Below are positions 32,370-40,109 of a stretch of 40,473 nt of DNA, piece after piece (position 1 is the first letter of the stretch; every line of letters starts with the position of its first letter). The notes beneath the pieces are model-generated. The model made no database searches and was not told the origin of the DNA. It worked only from the letters and a program-made list of their open reading frames with translations. The DNA comes from DUMC01 sp035362115 (lineage in GTDB: Bacteria > Bacillota > Clostridia > Acetivibrionales > DUMC01). The DNA lies in NCBI GenBank assembly GCA_035362115.1, contig DAOSDD010000006.1:1-40473 (forward strand), written 5' to 3'. Both the position numbers and the translations under genes were made by a program.

Positions 32370-32953
32370 AGTCCCAACTTCAAGCTTCTTATTTCTTTAA
32401 TCTCAAGTCTTATTTCCTTTTCTATCCTAACAATATCTTCCTTTATATCATCTAAAGTTTCATCAGTTCTGATTCTTTTATTATAATTCCGGGATGCATA
32501 GGCCTGTGGTTTTTCCCGTGATTTCTCCTTTTCTCTAAATCCTTCTTTTGATATGTCTCCTAGCATTCCCTTCGCTTTCTCTCCCGGTCCTTCTTTAGTC
32601 CTTTCTTTTGGTATTTCTTTCATCCTATTTCTGTGCACCTCTTTGTTTCTCTCTTTTGAAACCTCTTTTATCCTATTCCTATTTCCAGGAGTTTCCATAG
32701 TTTTCTCTTTCAGAAATGTCTTCCCTCTTTCCTTAAGAATCTCTTTTGTGTTCTCTCTCGTTTTCTCTCTTGCATTTTCGGTTTGCGTTCCCTTTGTTAT
32801 TTCATTCAGTGATTCTTTTCCATGATATCTGTTTTGCTGAATAAAATCTTTTCTTCGTTCTTGATTCCCAGGGTATTTCTGCTGTTTATTATTTTTCTGC
32901 CGGTCCTCATATTCTCCCGTTCTCTCTCGAGTATACTCCTGATTCTTTGCCAC
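32366..32953 (-). CDS. Highly charged repeat protein of unknown function
   Basis: A 195-residue protein that I do not recognise. It is almost all Lys, Arg, Glu and Thr. Degenerate units such as KERTKEG, NRMKEIP and TRENTKEIL run through residues 40-150, and the C-terminal 40 residues (TLDDIKEDIVRIEKEIRLEIKEI) form a likely helix or coiled coil. It is probably disordered apart from that tail. It is translationally coupled to the decarboxylase (4-bp overlap). GGGTGAGG lies before the GTG start. The shape suggests nucleic-acid or membrane association, but this is inference only. Confidence 0.7.
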   Translation of the reverse strand: MAKNQEYTRERTGEYEDRQKNNKQQKYPGNQERRKDFIQQNRYHGKESLNEITKGTQTENAREKTRENTKEILKERGKTFLKEKTMETPGNRNRIKEVSKERNKEVHRNRMKEIPKERTKEGPGEKAKGMLGDISKEGFREKEKSREKPQAYASRNYNKRIRTDETLDDIKEDIVRIEKEIRLEIKEIRSLKLGL

Positions 32954-33027
32954 GTAAACCTCACCCTTTCATGCTAAAGTTGTTTTCACGGGAATTAATT
33001 ACTAATTCTACTGCACTAAGATTATTA

Positions 33028-34035
33028 CTATTCTACATAGCAATCCATACCTCTTACTGAAACTTCTCCAGATATAAATTGATGTGTTGCTCCATCCTCC
33101 CCTTTAACCACTAATTTGCCATCTTCAGTAATACCCAGGGCTATTCCTCTGTATTCACCGTTTTCTGAAACTACTCGTATTTCCTTTCCCAGAGTAATAG
33201 AGAATTCTCTCCACTTTTCCAATAATACATCTGTTCTTCCATCTTTGATATAGTTATAAGATTCCTCAAGGTTTTCCAGTATTCCTTTTATTATATCACT
33301 CCTCCTGAACCATTTGCCAGATATACCTTCAGAAAGTTTATGAATTTTAAGTGATGTTGCTTTTCCCCGCAATTCAGGGGGGAAGTCTTCCTCATCATGA
33401 TTAACATTTAATCCGATGCCCAATATTATATGGTTTACTCTATCAAGTTCAGAACTCATTTCTGTTAATATGCCGCAGACTTTCTTTCCATCCAGTATAA
33501 TATCGTTAGGCCATTTTATTCCCGTACTAATACCTGCTGCCTGCATAATGCCTGATACAACTGCAATTGATGCGGCCAGCGTAATAACTTGAACCTTTGA
33601 AGGCAGAATAGCAGGTTTGAGAACCACCGACATCCATATGCCTTTTCTATCTTTTGAGTCCCAAGCCCTTCCCAGTCTACCTTTTCCAGCTGTCTGTAAA
33701 TCGGCAACAACAACAGTTCCATCTTTGCAGCCTTCATGTGCAATTTTCCTGGAATAAATATTTGTAGAATCAACACTCTGTAAACAATAAATTTCTTTCC
33801 CCAAGCACTCTGTATGTAAATTATATCCTATCTCATAAGCATTTAGTATATCAGGTATGTCAACCAGCACATATCCTTTTTTTGAAGAAGATTCAATATT
33901 ATATCCCTCAACCTTCAAATCCTTTATATGTTTCCAAATAGTAGTTCTGGTTACCCCCAATTCTGAGCTCAACAACTCTCCCGATATAAAATTTCCCTTA
34001 TTATTCTTTAATATTTCCAATATTTTATATTTCAT
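33028..34035 (-). CDS. birA: Biotin-protein ligase / biotin operon repressor BirA
   Basis: A 335-residue bifunctional protein. It has an N-terminal winged helix (ILKNNKGNFISGELLSSELGVTRTTIWKHI) and a catalytic ligase domain (GRLGRAW for biotinyl-AMP, KWPNDI, GLNVNH), then a C-terminal SH3-like domain. It activates biotin and attaches it to acetyl-CoA carboxylase or pyruvate carboxylase, and represses biotin genes when biotin is ample. The ribosome binding site is weak. Confidence 0.95.
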   Translation of the reverse strand: MKYKILEILKNNKGNFISGELLSSELGVTRTTIWKHIKDLKVEGYNIESSSKKGYVLVDIPDILNAYEIGYNLHTECLGKEIYCLQSVDSTNIYSRKIAHEGCKDGTVVVADLQTAGKGRLGRAWDSKDRKGIWMSVVLKPAILPSKVQVITLAASIAVVSGIMQAAGISTGIKWPNDIILDGKKVCGILTEMSSELDRVNHIILGIGLNVNHDEEDFPPELRGKATSLKIHKLSEGISGKWFRRSDIIKGILENLEESYNYIKDGRTDVLLEKWREFSITLGKEIRVVSENGEYRGIALGITEDGKLVVKGEDGATHQFISGEVSVRGMDCYVE

Positions 34036-34072
34036 TTTATTAAGTCTCCATTACTATTTTGTATATCCACAA

Positions 34073-34729
34073 TTATTTTCCACTATTATTTTCTATATTG
34101 CATATGGTTTCAGGTATTTTAATGGTATATATTCTTTCATTTCCATTATCGGTATTATCGATAAATACAGCAATTTTTCTATTTTTATCTTCAATTTTGA
34201 CAATTTGTTTTAATTCAGATAACTTGCAGTAAAAAAAATACATGGTTATGTCATCGAAATCATAATATTTTTCTTTATTAAATTCTATAAGGTTGTTTAA
34301 ATAAAGTTCCTCTGAACTATTAAATAAAACCGGAGTATCCTGTGCCTTATTTAAAAGATCGGCCTGACCTGGAATAACAGTAGTGGTAACAAGGCATTCA
34401 GGTAAACGATATGAGCCGAATATATACTTTTCAAGGGGTATTATGGATTTAAGGTAGAGTTCCATTACTTCGGGCATATCCACCCCTGCCTCATAAAGGT
34501 ATCTGTCTGCAACATAGCAGTAATCTGGCGGTAAATCCAGTTTAATACACTTATAGGCTTCATCATTGAACTTGTTTATATCATCCTTCGGGTTTAATAA
34601 TGCTGAAATACACTTTTTGATGATGCCCTCAATCATTATCTCTTTGCTATGCCATACTGAAAGCTTTAGTCCGCATTCAACTATATTTTCGGATTCTTCA
34701 GCCGGCACATAGTAATACACTTCTGCCAC
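34073..34729 (-). CDS. Unknown Clostridia protein next to folK
   Basis: A 218-residue cytoplasmic-looking protein, starting with GTG after AAAGGAGGGG. I recognise no named domain. Features: an opening AEVYYYVPAEESENIVECG, a YVADRYLYEAG segment and a C-terminal strand-rich end (RKIAVFIDNTDNGNERIYTIKIPE). It follows folK at a distance of 40 bp and precedes birA, so it probably shares the transcript. No signal sequence or membrane segment is visible. Confidence 0.72.
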   Translation of the reverse strand: MAEVYYYVPAEESENIVECGLKLSVWHSKEIMIEGIIKKCISALLNPKDDINKFNDEAYKCIKLDLPPDYCYVADRYLYEAGVDMPEVMELYLKSIIPLEKYIFGSYRLPECLVTTTVIPGQADLLNKAQDTPVLFNSSEELYLNNLIEFNKEKYYDFDDITMYFFYCKLSELKQIVKIEDKNRKIAVFIDNTDNGNERIYTIKIPETICNIENNSGK

Positions 34730-34769
34730 AAAATCCCCTCCTTTCAATATACAGCCCTAAATGACTTAT

Positions 34770-35258
34770 CTATACATTATTATAAATGCGTACTTCTTCT
34801 TTATCATCGCATTTTTCAATAAAATAATCAATTCCTATATGGTTAAATTCCATATCGGGAGCAATTTCCCTTAAAGGTATCAGTACAAATGCCCGCCCCA
34901 GCATTTCGGGGTGTGGTATAGTTAATCTTGGAAGGCCTATATTTATATTATCATAAATAAGTATATCCAGGTCAATAGTTCTCGGTCCCCAATGAATTAT
35001 CCTTTTCCTTTTCAGCATATTTTCGATTCCCTGCAGCTTATCAAGAAGTTCAAGTGGTTTAAGACCGGTTTTTGTCATAATAACCATATTTAAAAATTTA
35101 TCCTGTTCTTTGTAGCCAACTGGTTCTGTTTCATAAATACGGGACATTTTCACTACAGAAGTCTTATCCAGTTTGGAAATTGCATTAATTGCCCGTTGAA
35201 GATTTTCAACCCGATTGCCCATATTTGATCCTAGTGCAATATAAGCTTCAGATTCCAT
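34770..35258 (-). CDS. folK: 2-amino-4-hydroxy-6-hydroxymethyldihydropteridine pyrophosphokinase
   Basis: Transfers pyrophosphate to hydroxymethyl-dihydropterin in folate synthesis. A 162-residue protein with YIALGSNMGNR, ETEPVGYKEQDKFLNMV and the signature WGPRTIDLDILIY, followed by IPHPEM. The frame opens 14 codons upstream, inside folB, but GGGAGG before the ATG at 35258 marks the start. It overlaps the end of folB by 11 bp. Confidence 0.95.
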   Translation of the reverse strand: MESEAYIALGSNMGNRVENLQRAINAISKLDKTSVVKMSRIYETEPVGYKEQDKFLNMVIMTKTGLKPLELLDKLQGIENMLKRKRIIHWGPRTIDLDILIYDNINIGLPRLTIPHPEMLGRAFVLIPLREIAPDMEFNHIGIDYFIEKCDDKEEVRIYNNV

Positions 35259-35787
35259 TTTTATCCTCCCTAAACAAGTGCGCACACTGTTCCATTTCAC
35301 TTTCTCTTCCTCTTGAACTTTCTCTTGCTCTTTGTCTTTCTCTTTGTTTTTCTCTTTGTTTTTCCCTTTGTCTTTCCCTTTCTATTTCTGCTCCCATCCA
35401 GTCAAACTCTCCCTCTATGGGTGCATAAGGCTTTTTTACCAGAACTTTTACTTTTTTAATATTGTTATTATAATTCAATATGGTTTGAGCAATAACCTCT
35501 GCCAGTTTTTCTATTAGGTTGAACTTGTTATTTTCAGTAATATACTTAATTCTGCTATAAACTTCGGCATAGTTAACTGTATCATCCAGATTGTCAGTAT
35601 TACCTGCTCTACTTAAATCAGTATATATTTCCACATTAATAAAAAAGACCTGACCTTTTATCCTTTCCTCGGGTAACACTCCATGGTATCCATAAAATTT
35701 CATATTTTTCATAATAATCTTATCAAATTTATGGATTTTATCTGTTTTATATGCTTTTTTGGCGTATACTTTTCTGCATCTACTCAT
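35248..35787 (-). CDS. folB: Dihydroneopterin aldolase with charged C-terminal extension
   Basis: Converts dihydroneopterin to hydroxymethyl-dihydropterin. The 179-residue product carries the usual core, FYGYHGVLPEERIKGQ, NYAEVYSRIKY, NLIEKLAEVIA, ending near KPYAPIEGEFDWMGAEIER. After that comes a 45-residue tail of REKQ-type units, produced by 12-bp tandem repeats (35331-35391) and ending about where folK begins. FolB is normally about 120 residues, so the tail is extra. The start overlaps the folP stop (ATGA). Confidence 0.92.
   Translation of the reverse strand: MSRCRKVYAKKAYKTDKIHKFDKIIMKNMKFYGYHGVLPEERIKGQVFFINVEIYTDLSRAGNTDNLDDTVNYAEVYSRIKYITENNKFNLIEKLAEVIAQTILNYNNNIKKVKVLVKKPYAPIEGEFDWMGAEIERERQREKQREKQRERQRARESSRGRESEMEQCAHLFREDKNGI
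35331..35391 (-). repeat. 12-bp tandem repeat at the 3' end of folB
   Basis: Five imperfect 12-bp units (plus-strand consensus TTTCTCTTTGTT) encode the REKQ/RERQ/RARE series in the FolB tail, upstream of the folK ribosome binding site. Confidence 0.85.
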
Positions 35788-36620
35788 TTTGAAAACCCTC
35801 TGACAATTGCATCTGTTACCTTAGCAACACGATACATTTCAGCCACATCATGAATCCTTATAATATCAGCTCCTCCTGCAATACCAAGGGCAACAGTTGC
35901 AGCAGTTCCTTCAATTCTTTCTGTAACCGGTAAATTTAAAATATTACCAATAAGAGACTTCCTTGATGTACCCAATAAAATTGGAAGTTCCAAATCTTTT
36001 AGTTCATATAATCTTCTCATAATTTCCAGGTTGTGCTCAAAAGTTTTGCCGAATCCAACTCCGGGGTCAATAATCATTCTTTCCCTGTTTATTCCTGCTT
36101 TAGTTGCAATCTCAATACTTTTTATAAGGAAAGACTTCACATCCTTCATTAAGTCATCATATACTTTATCATCCTTGTTATGCATCATTACTACACCCGC
36201 ATTATATGCCGCCGCAGCTTCAGCAATCAGAGGATCTTTCTGAAGTCCCCAAATATCATTAACAATGTGGGCCCCCGCCTGTAGGGCTTTTTCTGCTACA
36301 ACACCCTTATTGGTATCTACAGATATGGGTACTCTTAACCTTTTAGCCAGAATTTCTATAACAGGTACTACTCTTGATATTTCCTCTTCCGCATCTACAG
36401 GAATATACCCTGGTCTCGTAGACTCCCCTCCAATATCAATAATGTCAGCACCATTCTCAACCATTTCCGAAGCTTTTTCTACTGCTGCTTCAACTCCGGA
36501 GTATTTGCCACCATCAGAGAAAGAATCAGGTGTCACATTCAATATGCCCATTATATACGTTTTTTTCCCCAGGGGAAGCCTATAGCCCCTGCATTCAAAG
36601 TATTTCAACTTAAAAGCCAC
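35784..36620 (-). CDS. folP: Dihydropteroate synthase
   Basis: Joins hydroxymethyl-dihydropterin pyrophosphate to p-aminobenzoate; the sulfonamide target. A TIM-barrel protein of about 278 residues with ILNVTPDSFSDGG, GGESTRPG, VSVDTNKG, NDIWG, DPGVGFGKT, LLGTSRKS and IRIHDV. The GTG at 36620 overlaps AGAGGTGG. A TTG four codons later (36608) has better spacing from that site and could be the true start. It heads the folP-folB-folK run. Confidence 0.94.
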   Translation of the reverse strand: MAFKLKYFECRGYRLPLGKKTYIMGILNVTPDSFSDGGKYSGVEAAVEKASEMVENGADIIDIGGESTRPGYIPVDAEEEISRVVPVIEILAKRLRVPISVDTNKGVVAEKALQAGAHIVNDIWGLQKDPLIAEAAAAYNAGVVMMHNKDDKVYDDLMKDVKSFLIKSIEIATKAGINRERMIIDPGVGFGKTFEHNLEIMRRLYELKDLELPILLGTSRKSLIGNILNLPVTERIEGTAATVALGIAGGADIIRIHDVAEMYRVAKVTDAIVRGFSK

Positions 36621-36872
36621 CTCTGTCGTAAATTATTTTTATAATTATAATTATTATATTATAATTACTTAACTTGCGAAAGGTTTTCCCGATAAATTTG
36701 GTGCGGAAATAATTTAAAAATGAATTCTTTGTCTATTTTTGCTAAAAATTTTATATAAAATTTATTTTCATTTTACCTAGAAATAAAACATTCACACATA
36801 TAAAATTAAGTTATTGGTAATATCATAAGTGTATCAGGTCTTATTGATTATTAAATATTTGGAGTTGTCGAA

Positions 36873-38252
36873 ATGGTAGATCTATTTAAACTAAATACAG
36901 ATGAACTAAAGGCATTAGTGATCTATAAGGGAGTCCTTGAAGAAGGGGAAAGATTCCCAAAAGAATTTTGGACCGGCGAAAAAGAGCAGGTTAAGGGCAT
37001 AAAAATAAAGTGCCGCGTTCTTACCCGCTACTGCTTTGAAAACCTTTCCCGAATCGAAGTAGCGGATTTATCGAAATATAACCTGAAGCAATTAAAGTCC
37101 CTTCTGGTTAAATATAAGCTTTCAGGTATGGTACAGCGTGTGTTCAACCACGATGTGGTAGCTATTCTTAAAAATGCATATCCTGAAGAATTCAGGACAA
37201 GAAAGCTAAAAGAGTGGATGTGGAGCAAACATGGCATATGGCATGATGATAATGCAATTATTGAAGCCATACATGATATGGTCAGGAAAGAAGGCATACG
37301 TAGAATTGAAGATATTCCCGCACTTAACTGGAAGGACAGGCTGTTGAAACATGGTATTTATAATGTACTTGCTTATTTCAACTGGTCAATTTATGCCCTT
37401 TTTAATTTTGTGTATCCAAACAAATTTCACCCTACAGACTTTAAATATAAAACAAAGTGGGCAGCTGCTGACTCATTGGATAACGCATTCCACTATATGC
37501 ACAAAACCTTTAAAAAGAAAAAATATACGCTGGATGAAATTTTGCTATTGAACACATCGAATTTTAGAGGTCTGGGACTTGCAGGAATGCTGGCATCTGT
37601 TTTTGACTCATCAACACTAAGAGCTAAAGAGTACTACCTTTATAAAACTATCGGTGACAAAGCACACATAAAAGAGTTAAAAGAAGATATCAGAAAATTG
37701 AAAAAGGAAAACTACGATAAAAATATCAGGAAAAAACTTAATGAAGTTTCTTCAGTAGGTGGTTTTATATATAATCTGCATGATAATACCACTTTGTATA
37801 ATTATATAAAACGCCATGCTAAAAAAAATAATATGAGTATAAATGATTTTATATCCAGTTACGGCTTTACATATAAGAGTGCCAGAAAGGATATTAAAAA
37901 CATCAGTAAGGAAGATATATGGAATCTTCGCAAACAAGGTCTTACTTATGTTCAGATAGCCCAAGAGCTTGAAAGCAATCCTACAACAATAACGGAGATG
38001 TGCTCCAGGTATTTTGGGGGAGATCCCCTTATTCCAAGACCAATAGAGGATTATGTTACCGTTCAGGAATTAATGAATAAATATCGTGTAGATCACAAGA
38101 CAGTAATGAGAATCGTTTATGAAAACAATTTTGAAAATCATACAACTATTCGTTTCAGGTACTTAAAAAAGTCAGAGATAGAACCTGCACTGCAGGAATA
38201 TGTAGAAACAAGCAAGCATCATAGATTCATGGTAAAGAGATATGCTAATTGA
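36873..38252 (+). CDS. Unknown protein with repeated N-terminal motifs and C-terminal helix-turn-helix segments
   Basis: A 459-residue basic protein that I do not recognise by name. N-terminal segments repeat a loose pattern: ...FPKEFWTGEKEQ, KCRVLTRYCFENL, then LVKYKLSGMVQRVF...AYPEEFRTRKLKEWMW, later ILLLNTSNFRGLGLAGMLASVF. The C-terminal quarter has two probable DNA-binding segments: IWNLRKQGLTYVQIAQELESNPTTITEMC (resolvase/sigma-like) and VQELMNKYRVDHKTVMRIV (excisionase-like). A regulator or a homing-endonuclease-like protein is possible. It sits alone, opposite to the folate genes, splitting folE from folPBK. TTGGAGTTG precedes the ATG. The upstream 252 bp (36621-36872) are AT-rich, and I see no clear operator. 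Confidence 0.7.
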   Translation: MVDLFKLNTDELKALVIYKGVLEEGERFPKEFWTGEKEQVKGIKIKCRVLTRYCFENLSRIEVADLSKYNLKQLKSLLVKYKLSGMVQRVFNHDVVAILKNAYPEEFRTRKLKEWMWSKHGIWHDDNAIIEAIHDMVRKEGIRRIEDIPALNWKDRLLKHGIYNVLAYFNWSIYALFNFVYPNKFHPTDFKYKTKWAAADSLDNAFHYMHKTFKKKKYTLDEILLLNTSNFRGLGLAGMLASVFDSSTLRAKEYYLYKTIGDKAHIKELKEDIRKLKKENYDKNIRKKLNEVSSVGGFIYNLHDNTTLYNYIKRHAKKNNMSINDFISSYGFTYKSARKDIKNISKEDIWNLRKQGLTYVQIAQELESNPTTITEMCSRYFGGDPLIPRPIEDYVTVQELMNKYRVDHKTVMRIVYENNFENHTTIRFRYLKKSEIEPALQEYVETSKHHRFMVKRYAN

Positions 38253-38267
38253 ACTGCCGGATAAACG

Positions 38268-38297
38268 CAGGTAAACGGGTCAGCCCCCGTTTACCTG
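38268..38297. terminator. Strong hairpin between the unknown gene and folE
   Basis: CAGGTAAACGGG (38268-38279) pairs perfectly with CCCGTTTACCTG (38286-38297) around a 6-nt loop. It is placed between two convergent genes and should act as their shared terminator, although no U-tract is evident on either strand. Confidence 0.6.
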
Positions 38298-38343
38298 GTA
38301 TAAGGTGAACACATTGATTTTGAATGCACCCTCTGGCATGTCT

Positions 38344-38904
38344 CTACCTCGTTATTAAAGCCATTACTTCAGCTCTGGTTTTTGCTTCTGTTCTTACTAT
38401 ACCCCTTAGTGCAGATGTAACTGTTTTTGAGCCTGGCTTTTTTACACCCCTCATAGTCATGCATAAATGCTCTGCTTCAACTACTACAGCTACACCGAAA
38501 GGTTTTATGGATTCCATAATTACATCTGCAATTTCGCTGGTAAGACGTTCCTGAAGCTGCGGACGTTTTGCAATTGTGTCAACTATTCTGGCAAGTTTGC
38601 TTAATCCAACAATTTTCCCCTTATTTGGTATATATACTACATGGGCTACGCCAATAAATGGGAGTAAATGGTGCTCACAAACGGAATACAGCGGAATATC
38701 CTTAACCATTACCATTTCCTCATGTCCATCTTCCTGGAATATTTTAATTACATTCTTAGGATCTTGACCTACCCCTGCAAATATTTCCTCACACATTCGC
38801 GCAACACGATCGGGTGTTTCTTTCAGCCCTTCTCTGTCAGGATCTTCTCCAATAGCAGCAAGGAACTCCCTTACCGCACCTTTAACCCGTTCTTTATCTA
38901 TCAT
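38344..38904 (-). CDS. folE: GTP cyclohydrolase I
   Basis: Converts GTP to dihydroneopterin triphosphate, the first step of folate synthesis. The 186-residue protein contains the zinc/active-site motif YSVCEHHLLPF, the GLSKLARIVD segment, RPQLQERLT and the C-terminal CMTMRGVKKPGS. The start is uncertain: ATG 38904 gives MIDKERVKGAV with GAAAGGCAG upstream; another ATG lies nine codons earlier. It is separated from folPBK by the unknown plus-strand gene. Confidence 0.94.
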   Translation of the reverse strand: MIDKERVKGAVREFLAAIGEDPDREGLKETPDRVARMCEEIFAGVGQDPKNVIKIFQEDGHEEMVMVKDIPLYSVCEHHLLPFIGVAHVVYIPNKGKIVGLSKLARIVDTIAKRPQLQERLTSEIADVIMESIKPFGVAVVVEAEHLCMTMRGVKKPGSKTVTSALRGIVRTEAKTRAEVMALITR

Positions 38905-39028
38905 ATTATTAATTCTGCCTTTCTTGTACATGGATCTCAGGCTTTTATATTATTAATCCATTGCATAATAATTTATATTTATGATTATAATCTTTTTTGG
39001 CTGAAAGTCAATTTGTTGGCTTTAAAAA

Positions 39029-39156
39029 GGTGCATTTTCTATATTTGAAGAAAAATATGGCAAGAAACGATTTTCATGTATAATATTCACTGTTCAAATT
39101 TTATACTCGGAAGATCGTATACTGCCATATTTTGTATCATAGGAAGAAAATGCGCC
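39029..39156. mobile_element. MITE-like element, 128 bp
   Basis: GGTGCATTTTCT (39029-39040) and AGAAAATGCGCC (39145-39156) are inverted ends, and inside them AAAATATGGCA (near 39053) and TGCCATATTTT (near 39123) form a second inverted pair, so each arm is about 40 bp. It has no open reading frame. It is related to the hairpin at 2461-2492 and the short copy at 4289-4334. It lies in the 270-bp gap between folE and the DUF4190-like gene. Confidence 0.72.
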
Positions 39157-39173
39157 CGCAGTTTAGCTGCTTT

Positions 39174-39449
39174 TTACATTCCCAGGTAATGTCGGACATA
39201 ATTCATAATCACTCCGCTGAATATCATACCGATTCCCATAAAAACAATACTTCCAACAATTAACGGAAGCCCTGCCCGGCTTTGATTTTTTACTGCCAGT
39301 ATTCCCATTATTGCTCCTACAACGCCGAATATGAAGGGGTAGGCTAAAAGTGATAATATTGCGGAAATCCAGCCAATGACCAGAAACAAAGTACTATCAC
39401 GTGCTTCAGCTACTTCTTCCCTGTTTTCAGTATTATTAAATTCATCCAT
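39174..39449 (-). CDS. Small membrane protein, DUF4190-like
   Basis: A 91-residue protein with two transmembrane helices (about 22-48 and 60-84) and a short polar N-terminus, DEFNNTENREEVAEARD. The LSLLAYPFIFGVVGAIMGILAVKNQSRAG segment resembles DUF4190. The function is unknown. GGGGTGAT before the ATG at 39449 marks the start (the frame is open from a GTG three codons earlier). It is downstream of leuD and may be co-transcribed with it. Confidence 0.75.
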   Translation of the reverse strand: MDEFNNTENREEVAEARDSTLFLVIGWISAILSLLAYPFIFGVVGAIMGILAVKNQSRAGLPLIVGSIVFMGIGMIFSGVIMNYVRHYLGM

Positions 39450-39530
39450 AAATATCACCCCAGTTTATTATGCTACTGAAGAATATACAGTATGCATAAA
39501 AGCCAATTTTTTTATAGTGAACCTATAATT

Positions 39531-39567
39531 AATTTTGCTGCAAAAACTGGAGTATTGAAGCAGAATT
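39531..39567. repeat. Palindrome of the GATTCTGCTG family at the 3' end of leuD
   Basis: AATTTTGC (39531-39538) pairs with GCAGAATT (39560-39567, one G-U). The second arm overlaps the last codon of leuD, and the flanking TGCTGCAAAAAC matches the family end. A terminator role is possible. Confidence 0.5.
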
Positions 39568-40069
39568 AAGCATTTGAAGCTAATGTAATTTTGCGTTTAG
39601 TATATTCAATAAGACCGTCAGCATTTATAATTTCCTGCATAAACTCCGGAAAAGGAGCAGCCTTGTATTCATCTCCGCTTGTTAAGTTAACAATTTTCCC
39701 TGACGACAATTCCACAGCTACAATGTCTCCTTTGTTAATTGCTTTTGCTGCTTCAGGGCATTCCAAAATCGGCAGACCTATATTTATTGCATTCCTATAG
39801 AATATTCTTGCAAAGGTTTCGGCTATAACACATGAAATACCTGAAGCTTTAATAGCTATGGGAGCATGTTCTCTGGATGAACCGCATCCAAAGTTTTTAC
39901 CTCCAACCATTACATCCCCCTTTTCTACATGGGATATAAATGTTTTGTCCAAATCTTCCATACAATGTTTTGCAAGTTCAGAAGGTTCGTGGGTATTTAA
40001 GTACCTTGCCGGTATTATTACATCTGTATCAATGTTATTTCCATACTTTATGGCTTTACCTTGTATCAT
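39566..40069 (-). CDS. leuD: 3-isopropylmalate dehydratase small subunit
   Basis: Swivel-domain subunit of the leucine pathway isomerase that converts 2-isopropylmalate to 3-isopropylmalate, working with LeuC. Residues: GNNIDTDVIIPARYL near the start, and the substrate-binding NFGCGSSREHAP. The 167-residue length is usual. GGGAGGTAG upstream fits the ATG at 40069 rather than the upstream in-frame ATG at 40120. Confidence 0.95.
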   Translation of the reverse strand: MIQGKAIKYGNNIDTDVIIPARYLNTHEPSELAKHCMEDLDKTFISHVEKGDVMVGGKNFGCGSSREHAPIAIKASGISCVIAETFARIFYRNAINIGLPILECPEAAKAINKGDIVAVELSSGKIVNLTSGDEYKAAPFPEFMQEIINADGLIEYTKRKITLASNA

Positions 40070-40109
40070 TAATTTTTCTACCTCCCAGCACCATATACTT
40101 TTAGTTAAT

